Origin: an uncultured Bacilli bacterium
Lineage (GTDB): Bacteria > Bacillota_I > Bacilli_A > RF39 > UBA660
Reading direction: 5' to 3'
Length of the DNA: 15,385 bases
Assembly (NCBI GenBank): GCA_934130215.1
Contig: CAKOXR010000022.1
Location: 1-15,385 of the forward strand
In this document: in pieces, positions 1-7,824 of the stretch
Position numbering within the stretch: the stretch's first letter is position 1
Layout of the letters: each line of letters opens with the position of its first letter
Made by a program: the position numbers and the translations under genes
Notes under the pieces: generated by a model
Seen by the model: only the letters and a program-made list of their open reading frames with translations
Databases searched by the model: none
What the model was told of the DNA's origin: nothing

Positions 1-732
1 ATCCTTTAATCCTGTATCAACTAAATAACCATATACTTTCTTATTTTGAGTTTGACTTTCAGATATATCCCAACATAGATTTTCTTCAGTACAACTATTT
101 GGTAAATTGCTTAAATCATTACCAAAATTAATAGTTCTTATATAAGGCTTATAATTATCACTCCAAAATTCAGTACCACCACCATTAGTAGAACTATACC
201 CATTCTTCATAGTTGCATATTCACTTATCTGAACTGCATTAACAGTTATAGTCGCACTAAAAGATTTATTTACATACTTATTATCTTCTTCATCACTAAT
301 ATAAGGATTCCAATACCAATATATAGTTAATGTTTCTTTATTTGTTCCACTTTTCTCTAAAAATGAATAATATTTATGTAATTCTAATTTATGATCAGCT
401 GTTGTATAAAATTTAAGATTTTTAGGTAATTCAGTATCACCAGTTCCCCTATCTATATTTAAAGTCGCATACATATCAACAGAGGATCCACTTGCATCCA
501 TAACAACATCAAATGATCCACTATCACCAGGATTTATAGTTCCTAAATTAATAACCTTATTATTCCATGATTCCCCTGCTTCTGTATCCCTTAAAACAAA
601 AACCGCATTACCAGTTGAGCCACTAATAGAACCACTAACAATAACCCTATAATAAGCAAACGAACCAATTAATAAACTAATAAAACCAAAACAAAATAAT
701 ACACAAACAATAATTTTTTTTAAATAACTCAT
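1..732 (-). CDS. SipW-type secreted TasA/camelysin-like surface protein, partial (C-terminus off the left edge)
   Basis: An open frame of 244 codons starts at ATG 732 and runs off base 1 without a stop; a GGAGG ribosome binding site lies just upstream (about 736-740). The N-terminus has a short Lys pair followed by a hydrophobic segment (residues about 7-25) ending in SFAYY, which resembles the SipW-dependent signal peptides of TasA/camelysin proteins. Residues about 45-180 look like the camelysin fold: LGTINPGDSGSFDV, a VDMYATL strand, LPKNLKFY, TIYWYWNP, and a closing TITVNAVQ. From about residue 200 the style changes (YIRTINFGNDLSNLP, then CWDISES), which weakly recalls the entry to BspA/DUF285-type surface repeats. 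It is probably exported and displayed at the cell surface, perhaps as a matrix or adhesion protein; that role is inference. It follows the phosphatidyltransferase gene by 12 bases, so the two are likely cotranscribed. Confidence 0.72.
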   Translation of the reverse strand, partial: MSYLKKIIVCVLFCFGFISLLIGSFAYYRVIVSGSISGSTGNAVFVLRDTEAGESWNNKVINLGTINPGDSGSFDVVMDASGSSVDMYATLNIDRGTGDTELPKNLKFYTTADHKLELHKYYSFLEKSGTNKETLTIYWYWNPYISDEEDNKYVNKSFSATITVNAVQISEYATMKNGYSSTNGGGTEFWSDNYKPYIRTINFGNDLSNLPNSCTEENLCWDISESQTQNKKVYGYLVDTGLKD

Positions 733-744
733 ATAACCTCCAAA

Positions 745-1302
745 TTAATTATTTTTTTTAACATAAACTAAAATAGTTAAAAGCTCTAATATAATATTAA
801 TAATGAAAATCATATTAATAATATTTATATCAATATTAACAACATAAGATAAATAACAAAGTGATAAAAAAGCAAACTCTATAACAGTCTTAAACTTACC
901 CACATAATGAGATTCCGGATTCTTATTCTTTTTAAAAGCAATAAAATTAATAATCGCTATAATAATTTCTGTTATAATTAAAATAGAATAAAAACCATTA
1001 ATTTTAATAATCGGAACCATTAAAGATAAAGTAAAAAACTTATCAGTAACAGCATCAAGCAATTTTCCAAACTCACTAGTAGCATCAAACTTTCTTGCAA
1101 ACAAACCATCAAAAATATCAGTAATAGCAGCAATAATAACAACAACTAAAGCCAAACTAAATTTATTAAAAAGAAATAAAGGAATAATCAAAAAAGGAGA
1201 CAAAAACCTAATAAAAGTAAACAAATTAGGAATATGCTTATAACCTTTTTTATTCTTTAAATCATAACTTAAAATTTTAAAATAATCATTAATAATACCC
1301 AT
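745..1302 (-). CDS. pgsA: CDP-alcohol phosphatidyltransferase, PgsA-like
   Basis: This 185-residue integral membrane enzyme carries the complete family signature D-x2-D-G-x2-A-R-x8-G-x3-D-x3-D: D62, D65, G66, A69, R70, G79, D83 and D87 are all present, so the metal and CDP-binding site should work. The stretch HIPNLFTFIRFL (about residues 23-34) is the usual start of the family; about 20 extra residues precede it. Four to six hydrophobic helices follow. PgsA joins CDP-diacylglycerol to glycerol-3-phosphate, the step toward phosphatidylglycerol, which is also the donor lipid for LtaS-type enzymes such as the one at 8257-10197. The motif alone does not separate PgsA from other CDP-alcohol transferases (for example cardiolipin or phosphatidylinositol-phosphate synthases), but length and N-terminus favour PgsA. 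The start at 1302 has a GGTGAT element 7 bases upstream. The surface-protein gene follows after 12 bases. Confidence 0.85.
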   Translation of the reverse strand: MGIINDYFKILSYDLKNKKGYKHIPNLFTFIRFLSPFLIIPLFLFNKFSLALVVVIIAAITDIFDGLFARKFDATSEFGKLLDAVTDKFFTLSLMVPIIKINGFYSILIITEIIIAIINFIAFKKNKNPESHYVGKFKTVIEFAFLSLCYLSYVVNIDINIINMIFIINIILELLTILVYVKKNN

Positions 1303-1377
1303 AACTAATCACCCATTTTTTTTGTATCTAAAACTATTTAACTAATTAGATATACCATAATATCTTTATATAAATTA

Positions 1378-1406
1378 ATTATAACATTTTTTATATAATA
1401 AGTCTT
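1378..1406 (-). promoter_or_regulatory. Candidate promoter for pgsA
   Basis: On the minus strand an extended -10 (TG-T-TATAAT, with TATAAT at 1383-1378) lies 17 bases from a weak -35 (AAGACT, 1406-1401). Transcription would begin near 1371, leaving a leader of about 70 bases. The rest of the 1303-1598 gap is very AT-rich; further TATAAT-like matches occur at 1526-1531 and 1553-1558, so the assignment is tentative. Confidence 0.4.
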
Positions 1407-1569
1407 TATATTTTTTATATTTCATATATAAAACTTTTTAAAAAAAATAATTTATATCTAACACTTATATTTTATATTACAATCATATTCATTAAACAAC
1501 ATTCTATTAACTAACATAACTAATAATTATACCAACCTATTATTACACCATAATTATAACATTTTTTTA

Positions 1570-1596
1570 AAATAAAAAAAAGTGTTAAAAAACACT
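1570..1596 (-). terminator. Rho-independent terminator after the DUF4870-like gene
   Basis: A perfect 6-bp inverted repeat AGTGTT/AACACT (1581-1586 and 1591-1596) with a 4-base loop is followed on the minus strand by eight T, then ATTTT. It starts 3 bases past the stop codon of the gene at 1599-1982. Confidence 0.75.
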
Positions 1597-1598
1597 CT

Positions 1599-1982
1599 TT
1601 AAAACAAATTACCAATAATAGGTAAACTTCTTTTCTTTTTACTTATTACATTAAATAAACCAATAATATTTAAACTTAATAACATTAAAAATATTAATAT
1701 TAAAGGTATAGTTATATAAAGTGGTATATATTTAGTACAAACACCCCAAGAACACTTAGAAACCTTAATACGGGTAAATATAAAACATAAAATACCATAT
1801 ATAATTTCAAAAATAAATAAAGTAGTTCCTTCCTTAGCATGATATTCCACAAACTGAGAATCAGTTTGCTTAAAATAAGGAATTAGATTCAAAAATGGAA
1901 TGTATGATAAGATTGCACTTTTCAGGTTTCCAGTTGCATCCTCAAGATCAACTTTTTCTTCTTTAACTTTAAAAATATCCAT
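1599..1982 (-). CDS. Small membrane protein, DUF4870/Tic20-like
   Basis: A 127-residue protein with about three hydrophobic segments (roughly 22-37, 54-70 and 86-111). The pattern AILSYIPFLNLIPYF, then FVEYHAKEG (residues 44-52) followed by a membrane helix, and a C-terminal KKRSLPIIGNL, matches the layout of DUF4870/Tic20-like proteins, in which a conserved His-Ala-(K/R)-(Q/E)-G sits just before a helix. The molecular role of these bacterial proteins is not established. The GGAGG at 1987-1991 fixes the start at 1982. It has its own strong promoter inside the end of the upstream kinase gene and its own terminator, so it is probably a single-gene unit. Its codon use is intermediate between the A-ending genes to the right and the T-ending genes to the left. 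Confidence 0.72.
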   Translation of the reverse strand: MDIFKVKEEKVDLEDATGNLKSAILSYIPFLNLIPYFKQTDSQFVEYHAKEGTTLFIFEIIYGILCFIFTRIKVSKCSWGVCTKYIPLYITIPLILIFLMLLSLNIIGLFNVISKKKRSLPIIGNLF

Positions 1983-2002
1983 AATTCCTCCAGTTGGTTT
2001 AT

Positions 2003-2031
2003 ATTATACTATATTTTTTAATGTTTGTCTA
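2003..2031 (-). promoter_or_regulatory. Strong promoter for the DUF4870-like gene
   Basis: On the minus strand TAGACA (2031-2026, 5 of 6 matches to TTGACA) is separated by exactly 17 bases from a perfect TATAAT (2008-2003). It overlaps the last codons of the upstream kinase gene, whose stop is at 2018-2020, and lies about 20 bases before the start codon at 1982. Confidence 0.78.
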
Positions 2032-3127
2032 TTTTATTTAATGTTTTTACTTTTATTTCTTCTTTTACTATTTTTATCATCTGGTCATAATTTTTTTCTA
2101 TTTCACTTACTAATTTTAATTGATTACGGCATCTTACTAAATTATGATTTTCATAATTACACTTAAAATATGTATCACCATTTATGTAATCGTTTAAAAA
2201 TCTCATTGCTAATTCTAAAGTGATAACTTTACAAGATAATACCAAATTGTCTATTTCTTCTTTTTCTAATATATCTCTGGTTTCACTTAGATAAGCGGTT
2301 GTAAAACTTCTGAAATATTCCATGTTAATGCCAACATTATTTAAATTTGGATCATGTTCAAAAGTTGTTGATGCACCACTTCTTATGGCATTTGCAAAAT
2401 CATATAGTGCTGATCCTGGCATTACGGTATCTAAATCAATACCGCATATTGCTTTGTTTGTTTTTGAATCAATTAATACATTGTTTATTTTTGTATCGTT
2501 GTGTGTTACTCTTGGCGGTATTTCACCTTTTTCTAATAAATCAACTATGCTTCTTAATTCATCTTCTCTTTGAATTATATAAACTATTTCTGGACATACA
2601 TTTTTTACTCTATTACAAAGATCTTTTTTTATATCTTTTAAAAAGTTTTTAAATCTTACTTTTGAATTATGAAAGTTAGGGATTGTTTCATTTAAACTTT
2701 CCATTGGATAATTATTTAAAACTTTAACAAAGTGACCAAAGGCTTTACCTACATTATAAAACATTTCTTCACTTTCTGATTTATCATAGGTTATAGCATT
2801 ATCAATGTAATTATACATTCTATAATATTCATCTTCGTTTCTGTATAGAATAATTCCTTCTTTTGTTTTGATAACACTTAATGTTTCTCTTTCAATATCG
2901 CTACCGTTTTTCTTTAAATATTTTTTATAATAATTGGTTACATTTTTTATGTTTTGCATTAGTAAATATGGTTCATTAAATACTAGTGTATTAATTTTTT
3001 GTAAAATATATTTTTTCTTATCTATAATTATTAGATATGTTTTATTTATATTTCCTGTTTTATTTTCTTTTATGTTTATTATTTATCCTTCTAATTTAAA
3101 TTTTTGTGCGATTTCTTCTATTTTCAT
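2018..3127 (-). pseudogene. NahK/APH-type sugar 1-kinase gene with an in-frame TAA at codon 15
   Basis: Reading from ATG 3127, which overlaps the ABC-F stop as ATGA, gives 369 residues interrupted once by TAA at 3085-3083. The frame stays open on both sides and reads as one family member: IAQKFKLEG before the stop, then a nucleotide loop (ENKTGNINKTYL), KYILQKINTLVF and LLMQNI after it. Catalytic motifs are intact: HND at about 209-211 inside VTHNDTKINN, and the metal-binding GIDLDTVMPGSALYDF with its first Asp at about 231. These resemble N-acetylhexosamine 1-kinase (NahK, about 359 residues; phosphorylates HexNAc at C1 for salvage of host glycans) within the aminoglycoside-phosphotransferase superfamily. 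The exact sugar is not certain. The next ATG in frame (2959) would give 313 residues without the ATP loop and has no ribosome binding site, so no working kinase is expected. A sequencing error is the main alternative. Confidence 0.75.
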
Positions 3128-4731
3128 TTATTTTCCTCAATTTCCATTATTTTTTTTACTACTTCTTTGTCATAATAACTAATTTTACCATCTGGCATAT
3201 AGAGCATTCTATCAATACATAAATTATTGGTAAAACTTATGTTATGTGATACTACTAACATTGTTCCTTTATATTCTTTAAATACTTCTGCTATCATTTC
3301 TTGTGTTTTGGGATCTAGATGATTTGTTGGTTCATCGAGAATTAGTAGATTTGCTCCCATGCATGCTAGTTTTGCTAGAGCGACTCTACTTCTTTCTCCT
3401 GGAGATAGGTATTTTATTTTTTTAAAGACATCATCACCATAAAATAAAAATCTCCCAAGCAAGCTTCTTAGTTCTCTTTCTTCTTTCCCTAAATCTTTTA
3501 AGTTTTCAATAATTGTTTTTTCTAAATCTAGTCCTTCATGTTCTTGAGCATAATAACCTATTATTGTTTTTTCGCCTTTTACTATATTACCTGATATTGG
3601 TTTTAAATTTCCAACTATTAATTTTAGAAGTGTTGATTTACCTACACCATTTGTTCCAACAACTAAAAATTTTTCTCCTCTTGAAAGTGCAAAGGTTAGA
3701 TTTTTGAACAAAATTTCTTTATAACCAAATGTTATATTTTCTACTTTTAGTGGTATTAATTCACTTTGTTGTTTTAATTCCAGTTTTAAATTTGCTTCTT
3801 TTAATTTTGGTTCGATTATGATTTTATTTTTTTGTAATTTTTCTAGTTTCTTTTCTCTATCTTGAGCCATTCTTTTTCTGTTTCCAGATGAATTACTATA
3901 TAGAAGGACAATTTTTTTTAATTTTTCTTCTTCTTTGGCTTCTTTTTCGGCTTGTTCTTTTAATAGTTTATTTCTTTCTTCTAATTTTCTTAAAAAAATA
4001 GAATATGATCCACTAAATATTTCCATTGTTTTGTTTAGTTTATCTAGATATAATGTTTTATTTGTGACACTATCTAAAAATTCTTTATCATGGGATATTA
4101 TTAAGATTGTTCCTTTATAATTCTTAATATAGTTTATAACATATTCTTTTGTTTCTTTATCTAAGTGGTTTGTTGGTTCATCTAATAGTATTATTTCAGG
4201 CTTTGAATATAATAGTTTCGCGAATGCGACTTTTGATTTTTGACCACCTGATAAATTATGTAGTTTTTGATATAATATTTCATCATTTATATTCATTCCG
4301 TTTATTATTTTTAATAGGGTTCCTTCTGCTGAATAATATTCCCAGTAGTTTAATTCTTCTTCTATTCTTTCAGCTTTTTTATATAGTTCTTCAATATTTT
4401 TTCCTTCACCCATTAATTCATATATTTTAGATAATTCTTTATTTAATTTATCAATTGGACGAGCTGATAATAAATAGTCAAATACTGTTATATCCATGTT
4501 TGGGACTTCATCATTTATTACTTGTGGGAGCAATTGAACTCTTGCTTTATTTTTTATTATTATTTTACCATGATCAGGCTCTAGTTCTTTCATTATTAGT
4601 TTAAAAAAAGTTGTTTTGCCTGCTCCATTTACTCCTACTATTCCTATATGTTCATTTTCATTTATTATTAAATTTACATTATCAAATATTTTTTCCATAC
4701 CATAGGAAAATGTTAAATCTTTCAGTTGCAT
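3124..4731 (-). CDS. ABC-F family ATPase (ribosome-associated, translation or antibiotic protection type)
   Basis: The 535-residue protein has two ABC domains and no membrane segments, which defines ABC-F. Domain 1: Walker A GVNGAGKTT (33-41), signature LSGGQ (160-164), Walker B with LLDEPTNHLD (182-191), switch His 214. Linker about 245-325, rich in Lys and Glu and likely a coiled-coil hairpin that reaches into the ribosome. Domain 2: Walker A GTNGVGKST (359-367), signature LSPGE (442-446), ILDEPTNHLD (464-473), switch His 496. Both catalytic Glu residues are present. ABC-F proteins bind the ribosomal E site; some rescue stalled ribosomes, others protect against antibiotics. I cannot assign a resistance subtype from sequence. 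It has its own promoter, and its stop overlaps the start of the broken kinase gene by 4 bases. Codons mostly end in A. Confidence 0.9.
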   Translation of the reverse strand: MQLKDLTFSYGMEKIFDNVNLIINENEHIGIVGVNGAGKTTFFKLIMKELEPDHGKIIIKNKARVQLLPQVINDEVPNMDITVFDYLLSARPIDKLNKELSKIYELMGEGKNIEELYKKAERIEEELNYWEYYSAEGTLLKIINGMNINDEILYQKLHNLSGGQKSKVAFAKLLYSKPEIILLDEPTNHLDKETKEYVINYIKNYKGTILIISHDKEFLDSVTNKTLYLDKLNKTMEIFSGSYSIFLRKLEERNKLLKEQAEKEAKEEEKLKKIVLLYSNSSGNRKRMAQDREKKLEKLQKNKIIIEPKLKEANLKLELKQQSELIPLKVENITFGYKEILFKNLTFALSRGEKFLVVGTNGVGKSTLLKLIVGNLKPISGNIVKGEKTIIGYYAQEHEGLDLEKTIIENLKDLGKEERELRSLLGRFLFYGDDVFKKIKYLSPGERSRVALAKLACMGANLLILDEPTNHLDPKTQEMIAEVFKEYKGTMLVVSHNISFTNNLCIDRMLYMPDGKISYYDKEVVKKIMEIEENK

Positions 4732-4747
4732 TTTTCATCACGAATTT

Positions 4748-4777
4748 ATTATAACATTATTTTCTTTTATATTTCAA
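4748..4777 (-). promoter_or_regulatory. Promoter of the ABC-F gene
   Basis: Minus-strand TTGAAA (4777-4772), an 18-base spacer and a perfect extended -10 TGTTATAAT (TATAAT at 4753-4748). The predicted start site is only about 10 bases before the start codon at 4731, so the transcript from this promoter would have almost no leader. A GTGAT element just before the start codon can serve as ribosome binding site. Confidence 0.68.
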
Positions 4778-4864
4778 TAGTAAAAAATTTTTATATTTTC
4801 GACTTTTGTACTTTTTGTTTACATTCTACAAAAAATTATTCTTAACTTTGTTTATTTTTTTATT

Positions 4865-4893
4865 ATAAAATTATCTTGTAAAGGTAATTTTAT
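4865..4893. repeat. AT-rich inverted repeat upstream of the ABC-F gene
   Basis: ATAAAATTA (4865-4873) and TAATTTTAT (4885-4893) form a perfect 9-bp inverted repeat around an 11-base loop. It lies in the 300-base gap 4732-5034, about 130 bases before the ABC-F start and upstream of its promoter. Purpose unknown; in such AT-rich DNA it may be chance. Apart from this, the ABC-F promoter and the terminator at 5003-5036, I see nothing convincing in that gap. Confidence 0.3.
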
Positions 4894-5002
4894 CCTTTAT
4901 ATTTAGTGAATGTTTTTTTGAGCTTATTTTATTAAACTTGAGTTTTCCATTTATTGTAAGGTTTTCTCTTTCTTCTTACATGTAAAATGGTAAAACACCC
5001 CC

Positions 5003-5036
5003 AAAAAATAGTAGGATTTAAAAGTCCTACTATTTT
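5003..5036 (-). terminator. Strong rho-independent terminator of the metal ATPase gene
   Basis: AATAGTAGGA (5007-5016) and TCCTACTATT (5025-5034) form a perfect 10-bp stem with an 8-base loop, followed on the minus strand by a T run. The stem begins at the stop codon (5035-5037) of the ATPase gene. It is the clearest terminator in the window and separates the ATPase from the ABC-F unit. Confidence 0.88.
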
Positions 5037-7047
5037 ATTTTTCAAATTTGTTTTTTATTCTTAATGTATTAATTATTGTAATTAGTGTTACACCAGTATC
5101 TGCAAATACTGCTAAGTACATTGTTGCTAGACCAAATACACTTAATAGAAGAATTATAATTTTTGTTAAGAATGCAAATATCAAATTTTGTTTGATTATC
5201 TTTTTTGTATATTTTGAGATATTTATTGCCTGTGGTATTTTATTTAAATCATCATTCATTATAACAATATCACTTGCTTCAATTGCTACTTCTGAGCCAA
5301 CATTTCCCATTGATATACCTATATCTGCTCTTTTTAATACTGGAGCATCATTTACACCATCACCAACGAATATACTTAAGGCATTTTGATCTATTTCTTC
5401 ATACATTTTATATTTATCTGTTGGTAACATTTCATATTTTATGTCATCAATCCCTAATTTTTTACCTATAGATAGTGCAACATCTTTTTTATCGCCTGTT
5501 AATAAATGTATTTTGATATTATCTTTTTTTAATTTTTTTATTACTTCTTTTGCATTATCTTTTATACCATCATTTATAGTTATTGATGCAACATGTTTAT
5601 TATCTATATTTAAATGTAAGATGGCATCATATGGACAATTACATAGATTTTTATTTCCTATTGTTACTTTTTTATCTGAAATATTGAATGAAATACCTTT
5701 TCCTTCTATTTCTTTATAGTTTGTTATTTTTAAATCTTTTGTTTTCTTTAAATTCATAAAACTTTTAGCGATTGGATGATTTGAATATTTTTCGCCATTT
5801 ACTAAGATATCTATTATTTCTTGTTTTGTATAATTTTTATCGATTATTTCTATTTTGCTTACACCAAATTCTCCTGTTGTAAGAGTACCTGTTTTATCAA
5901 ATATTATATTGTTGGCATTTGATAAATTATCTAAATAATTACTTCCTTTTATTAGGATACCATTTTTACTTGCTATACCTATACCTGTAAAATATGAAAG
6001 TGGTACAGAAATAGCTATTGCACATGGACATGATATAACTAAGAATGTTAAACTTCTATATATACTTTCGTTTAATGATACTTTAAATAATGGTAAAATT
6101 AAAATCATTAGAATTGCAAGCAAAATAATTGTCGGTGTATATATTTTACTAAATTTACTTACATTTGTTTCTACTTTACTTTTTTTATCGGTTGCTTCTT
6201 CTAGTATTGTTAGTATTTGAGCAACTGTTGAATCGGAATAAACTTTTGTTACTTTCATTTCAATTATGTTGCCCATATTGATGCATCCTGATAATATTTT
6301 ATCATTTTCTTCAATACTTCTATATACACTTTCTCCTGTTATCGCTGATGTATCTAGTTTACTTTTACCTTCTGTTACTATTCCATCTACTGGTACTTTC
6401 TCACCTTTTTTAATAACTACTATATCACCAATTTTTAAATCATCAACTGATACTTTTATTGTTTCTTTACCATCTTTTTTATTAGCATATGGTTCTTTTA
6501 AATTGATTAGGTTTGATATTGATTTTCTTGAATTATTTACTGCTTTTTCTTCTAATATTTTACCGATTGTATATAGTACTACAACCATCATACCTTCCAT
6601 TACTTCGCCTAGACAAAGTGCTCCAACACAGGATATTGTTATTAAGGCATTTTCATCTACTCTTTTATTTCTTATTAATATTTTTATAGCATTCATAAAT
6701 ATTTTATATAATAGTAAAATATAAGATACTATATAAAATACTATTTTGTATTTACCTTTTATTAGAAAATGACCTATTAAACAGATAGCAACAGCAAGTA
6801 TTAATACCCATAAATGATATTCTTTTTTTGTTTCGATTTTTTCTTCTGTTACACTTGCTTCTGGTTCTATACTCTTTACTATTTTATTTATTTCTTTTAA
6901 ACTACATTCTTTTTCGCTTTCAAATGTAATTATTGATGTATTAAAATTTACTTTGGCATTAGTAAAATGTTTATTTAATTCTTTTTCAACTGCAAGAGCG
7001 CAATTGGCACAATCTAGATTGTTAATATTAAATTTATATTTTTTCAT
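5035..7047 (-). CDS. cadA: P1B-type heavy-metal-transporting ATPase, Zn/Cd/Pb class (CadA/ZntA-like)
   Basis: A 670-residue metal pump. In order: an N-terminal HMA domain with the metal-binding Cys pair C13/C16 (LDCANCA); membrane helices from about 79; actuator loop TGES (237-240); the intramembrane CPC motif (340-342); phosphorylation site DKTGT (384-388, Asp384); the P1B His-Pro pair (424-425); TGDK (517-520); and GDGVND (562-567). The last helix carries FADTGVTL with Asp650, which together with CPC is characteristic of the P1B-2 class that exports Zn, Cd or Pb, rather than Cu. An extra Cys-Asn-Cys occurs at 469-471 in the nucleotide domain. GGAGG at about 7054-7058 and a perfect promoter set the start at 7047. 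The TetR gene is divergent, 120 bases away, and probably controls this pump. The pump works in the cytoplasmic membrane to expel metal ions. Codons mostly end in A. Confidence 0.9.
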   Translation of the reverse strand: MKKYKFNINNLDCANCALAVEKELNKHFTNAKVNFNTSIITFESEKECSLKEINKIVKSIEPEASVTEEKIETKKEYHLWVLILAVAICLIGHFLIKGKYKIVFYIVSYILLLYKIFMNAIKILIRNKRVDENALITISCVGALCLGEVMEGMMVVVLYTIGKILEEKAVNNSRKSISNLINLKEPYANKKDGKETIKVSVDDLKIGDIVVIKKGEKVPVDGIVTEGKSKLDTSAITGESVYRSIEENDKILSGCINMGNIIEMKVTKVYSDSTVAQILTILEEATDKKSKVETNVSKFSKIYTPTIILLAILMILILPLFKVSLNESIYRSLTFLVISCPCAIAISVPLSYFTGIGIASKNGILIKGSNYLDNLSNANNIIFDKTGTLTTGEFGVSKIEIIDKNYTKQEIIDILVNGEKYSNHPIAKSFMNLKKTKDLKITNYKEIEGKGISFNISDKKVTIGNKNLCNCPYDAILHLNIDNKHVASITINDGIKDNAKEVIKKLKKDNIKIHLLTGDKKDVALSIGKKLGIDDIKYEMLPTDKYKMYEEIDQNALSIFVGDGVNDAPVLKRADIGISMGNVGSEVAIEASDIVIMNDDLNKIPQAINISKYTKKIIKQNLIFAFLTKIIILLLSVFGLATMYLAVFADTGVTLITIINTLRIKNKFEK

Positions 7048-7064
7048 TTATTACCTCCATTATA

Positions 7065-7093
7065 ATTATATATTTTATTGTACAACATGTCAA
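7065..7093 (-). promoter_or_regulatory. Perfect consensus promoter of the metal ATPase gene
   Basis: Minus-strand TTGACA (7093-7088), a 17-base spacer and TATAAT (7070-7065) match the sigma-A consensus at all 12 positions, with a second overlapping TATAAT at 7064-7059 and GGAGG just downstream. A promoter this strong on a stress pump suggests that it is normally held off by a repressor. Confidence 0.9.
7078..7090. promoter_or_regulatory. Candidate TetR-family operator inside the ATPase promoter
   Basis: Two overlapping perfect dyads, TTGTACAA (7078-7085) and ACATGT (7085-7090), sit in the -35 and spacer of the ATPase promoter and lie about 30 bases from the -35 region of tetR. Flanking ATTG/CAAT halves extend an imperfect palindrome. 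Binding here would block the pump promoter and could also affect tetR. The position is seen directly; the regulator assignment is inference. Confidence 0.45.
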
Positions 7094-7119
7094 TATAATG
7101 TGATATTTCTATCATATTT

Positions 7120-7148
7120 TTGTTTTTTTTTTATTTTTGTTATATAAT
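7120..7148 (+). promoter_or_regulatory. Candidate promoter of tetR
   Basis: A perfect TATAAT (7143-7148) lies 17 bases after a poor -35 (TTGTTT, 7120-7125) and 19 bases before the tetR start codon. The weak -35 fits low-level expression of a repressor. Confidence 0.5.
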
Positions 7149-7167
7149 ACTTTTTGGAAGTGATTGT

Positions 7168-7758
7168 ATGTCTAATATTAGAATGCCCAAACAAAAGAGA
7201 TCTATTGAAAAAAGAAATAGAATTATTGAAAAGGGTTTTGAACTTATTTGCAAAAACGGCTACTATAATACTACTACAAATGATATAGCAAAATATGCTG
7301 ATGTTTCTACAGGTATTGTTTATCAGTATTTTAATGATAAGAAAGAAATTTTTTTAGAGGGTATTGATTTATATTATAATAGCATTATGTTCCCTATTCT
7401 TGATATTTTGGATAATCAAAATAATTTAGATGATATTATAAATGAAATTATTAATAAGTTTATTTTAAAACATACTTTGTCAAAGAATGCTCATGAAGAA
7501 ATAATTGCATTATCGCATTTGGATAGTGATGTATCAAAAATTTTTCATGAGAAAGAACTTGAAATGACCAATAAAGTAATTGAGTTTTTAGATAAATTGA
7601 ATATTAATTTAGATAATAAAAAGGAAAAAGTCCATATTATTGTTGGTTTGATTGAAAATTTATGTCATAGTATTATTTATCATAATGATGGATGCTTTAA
7701 TTATGATGAAATGAAAAAAGAAGTTACTTTAGCTATAAAGTTTATTATAAATAGTTAA
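7168..7758 (+). CDS. TetR/AcrR-family transcriptional regulator, probable repressor of the metal ATPase
   Basis: I place the start at ATG 7168 (196 residues) because GGAAGTGAT lies just upstream; a longer frame from 7120 would begin with a hydrophobic, promoter-encoded stretch and is rejected. Residues about 10-57 form the TetR DNA-binding domain: RNRIIEKGFELICKNGYYNT, then the helix-turn-helix NDIAKYADVSTGIVYQYFNDK. The remaining ~140 residues are helical and would form the ligand-binding and dimer domain; two His-containing stretches (LSHLD, HSIIYHNDG) are there, but no clear metal site can be claimed. It is divergent from the P1B ATPase, whose promoter contains dyads suited to a repressor. 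The inducer could be a metal or another compound. TetR control of a Zn/Cd-type pump is less usual than ArsR/CadC or MerR control. Codons end mostly in T, unlike the ATPase. Confidence 0.86.
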   Translation: MSNIRMPKQKRSIEKRNRIIEKGFELICKNGYYNTTTNDIAKYADVSTGIVYQYFNDKKEIFLEGIDLYYNSIMFPILDILDNQNNLDDIINEIINKFILKHTLSKNAHEEIIALSHLDSDVSKIFHEKELEMTNKVIEFLDKLNINLDNKKEKVHIIVGLIENLCHSIIYHNDGCFNYDEMKKEVTLAIKFIINS

Positions 7759-7785
7759 TTTTCTTTAAAAATATCATAAAATGTA

Positions 7786-7814
7786 TTGTAATTAATTTTA
7801 GTTTTTGCTATAAT
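7786..7814 (+). promoter_or_regulatory. Promoter of tRNA-Cys
   Basis: TTGTAA (7786-7791), a 17-base spacer and an extended -10 TGCTATAAT (TATAAT at 7809-7814), ending 10 bases before the tRNA. This spacing puts transcription start close to 7821. Confidence 0.78.
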
Positions 7815-7824
7815 TAACTTACAT

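Noticed and set aside
1303..1598. Small RNA or small protein in the gap before pgsA
   Set aside because: Several TATAAT matches occur, but no frame longer than about 14 codons with a ribosome binding site, and no stable non-AT hairpin apart from the terminator at 1570-1596.
4732..5002. Attenuator or leader peptide controlling the ABC-F gene
   Set aside because: A short frame (MENSSLIK) exists near 4952-4926 on the minus strand but lacks a ribosome binding site, and the good promoter at 4748-4777 lies downstream of it, leaving almost no leader.
7120..7167. Upstream extension of tetR to ATG 7120
   Set aside because: It contains the likely -10 element (7143-7148) and encodes a Phe/Tyr-rich stretch, while ATG 7168 has a good ribosome binding site.
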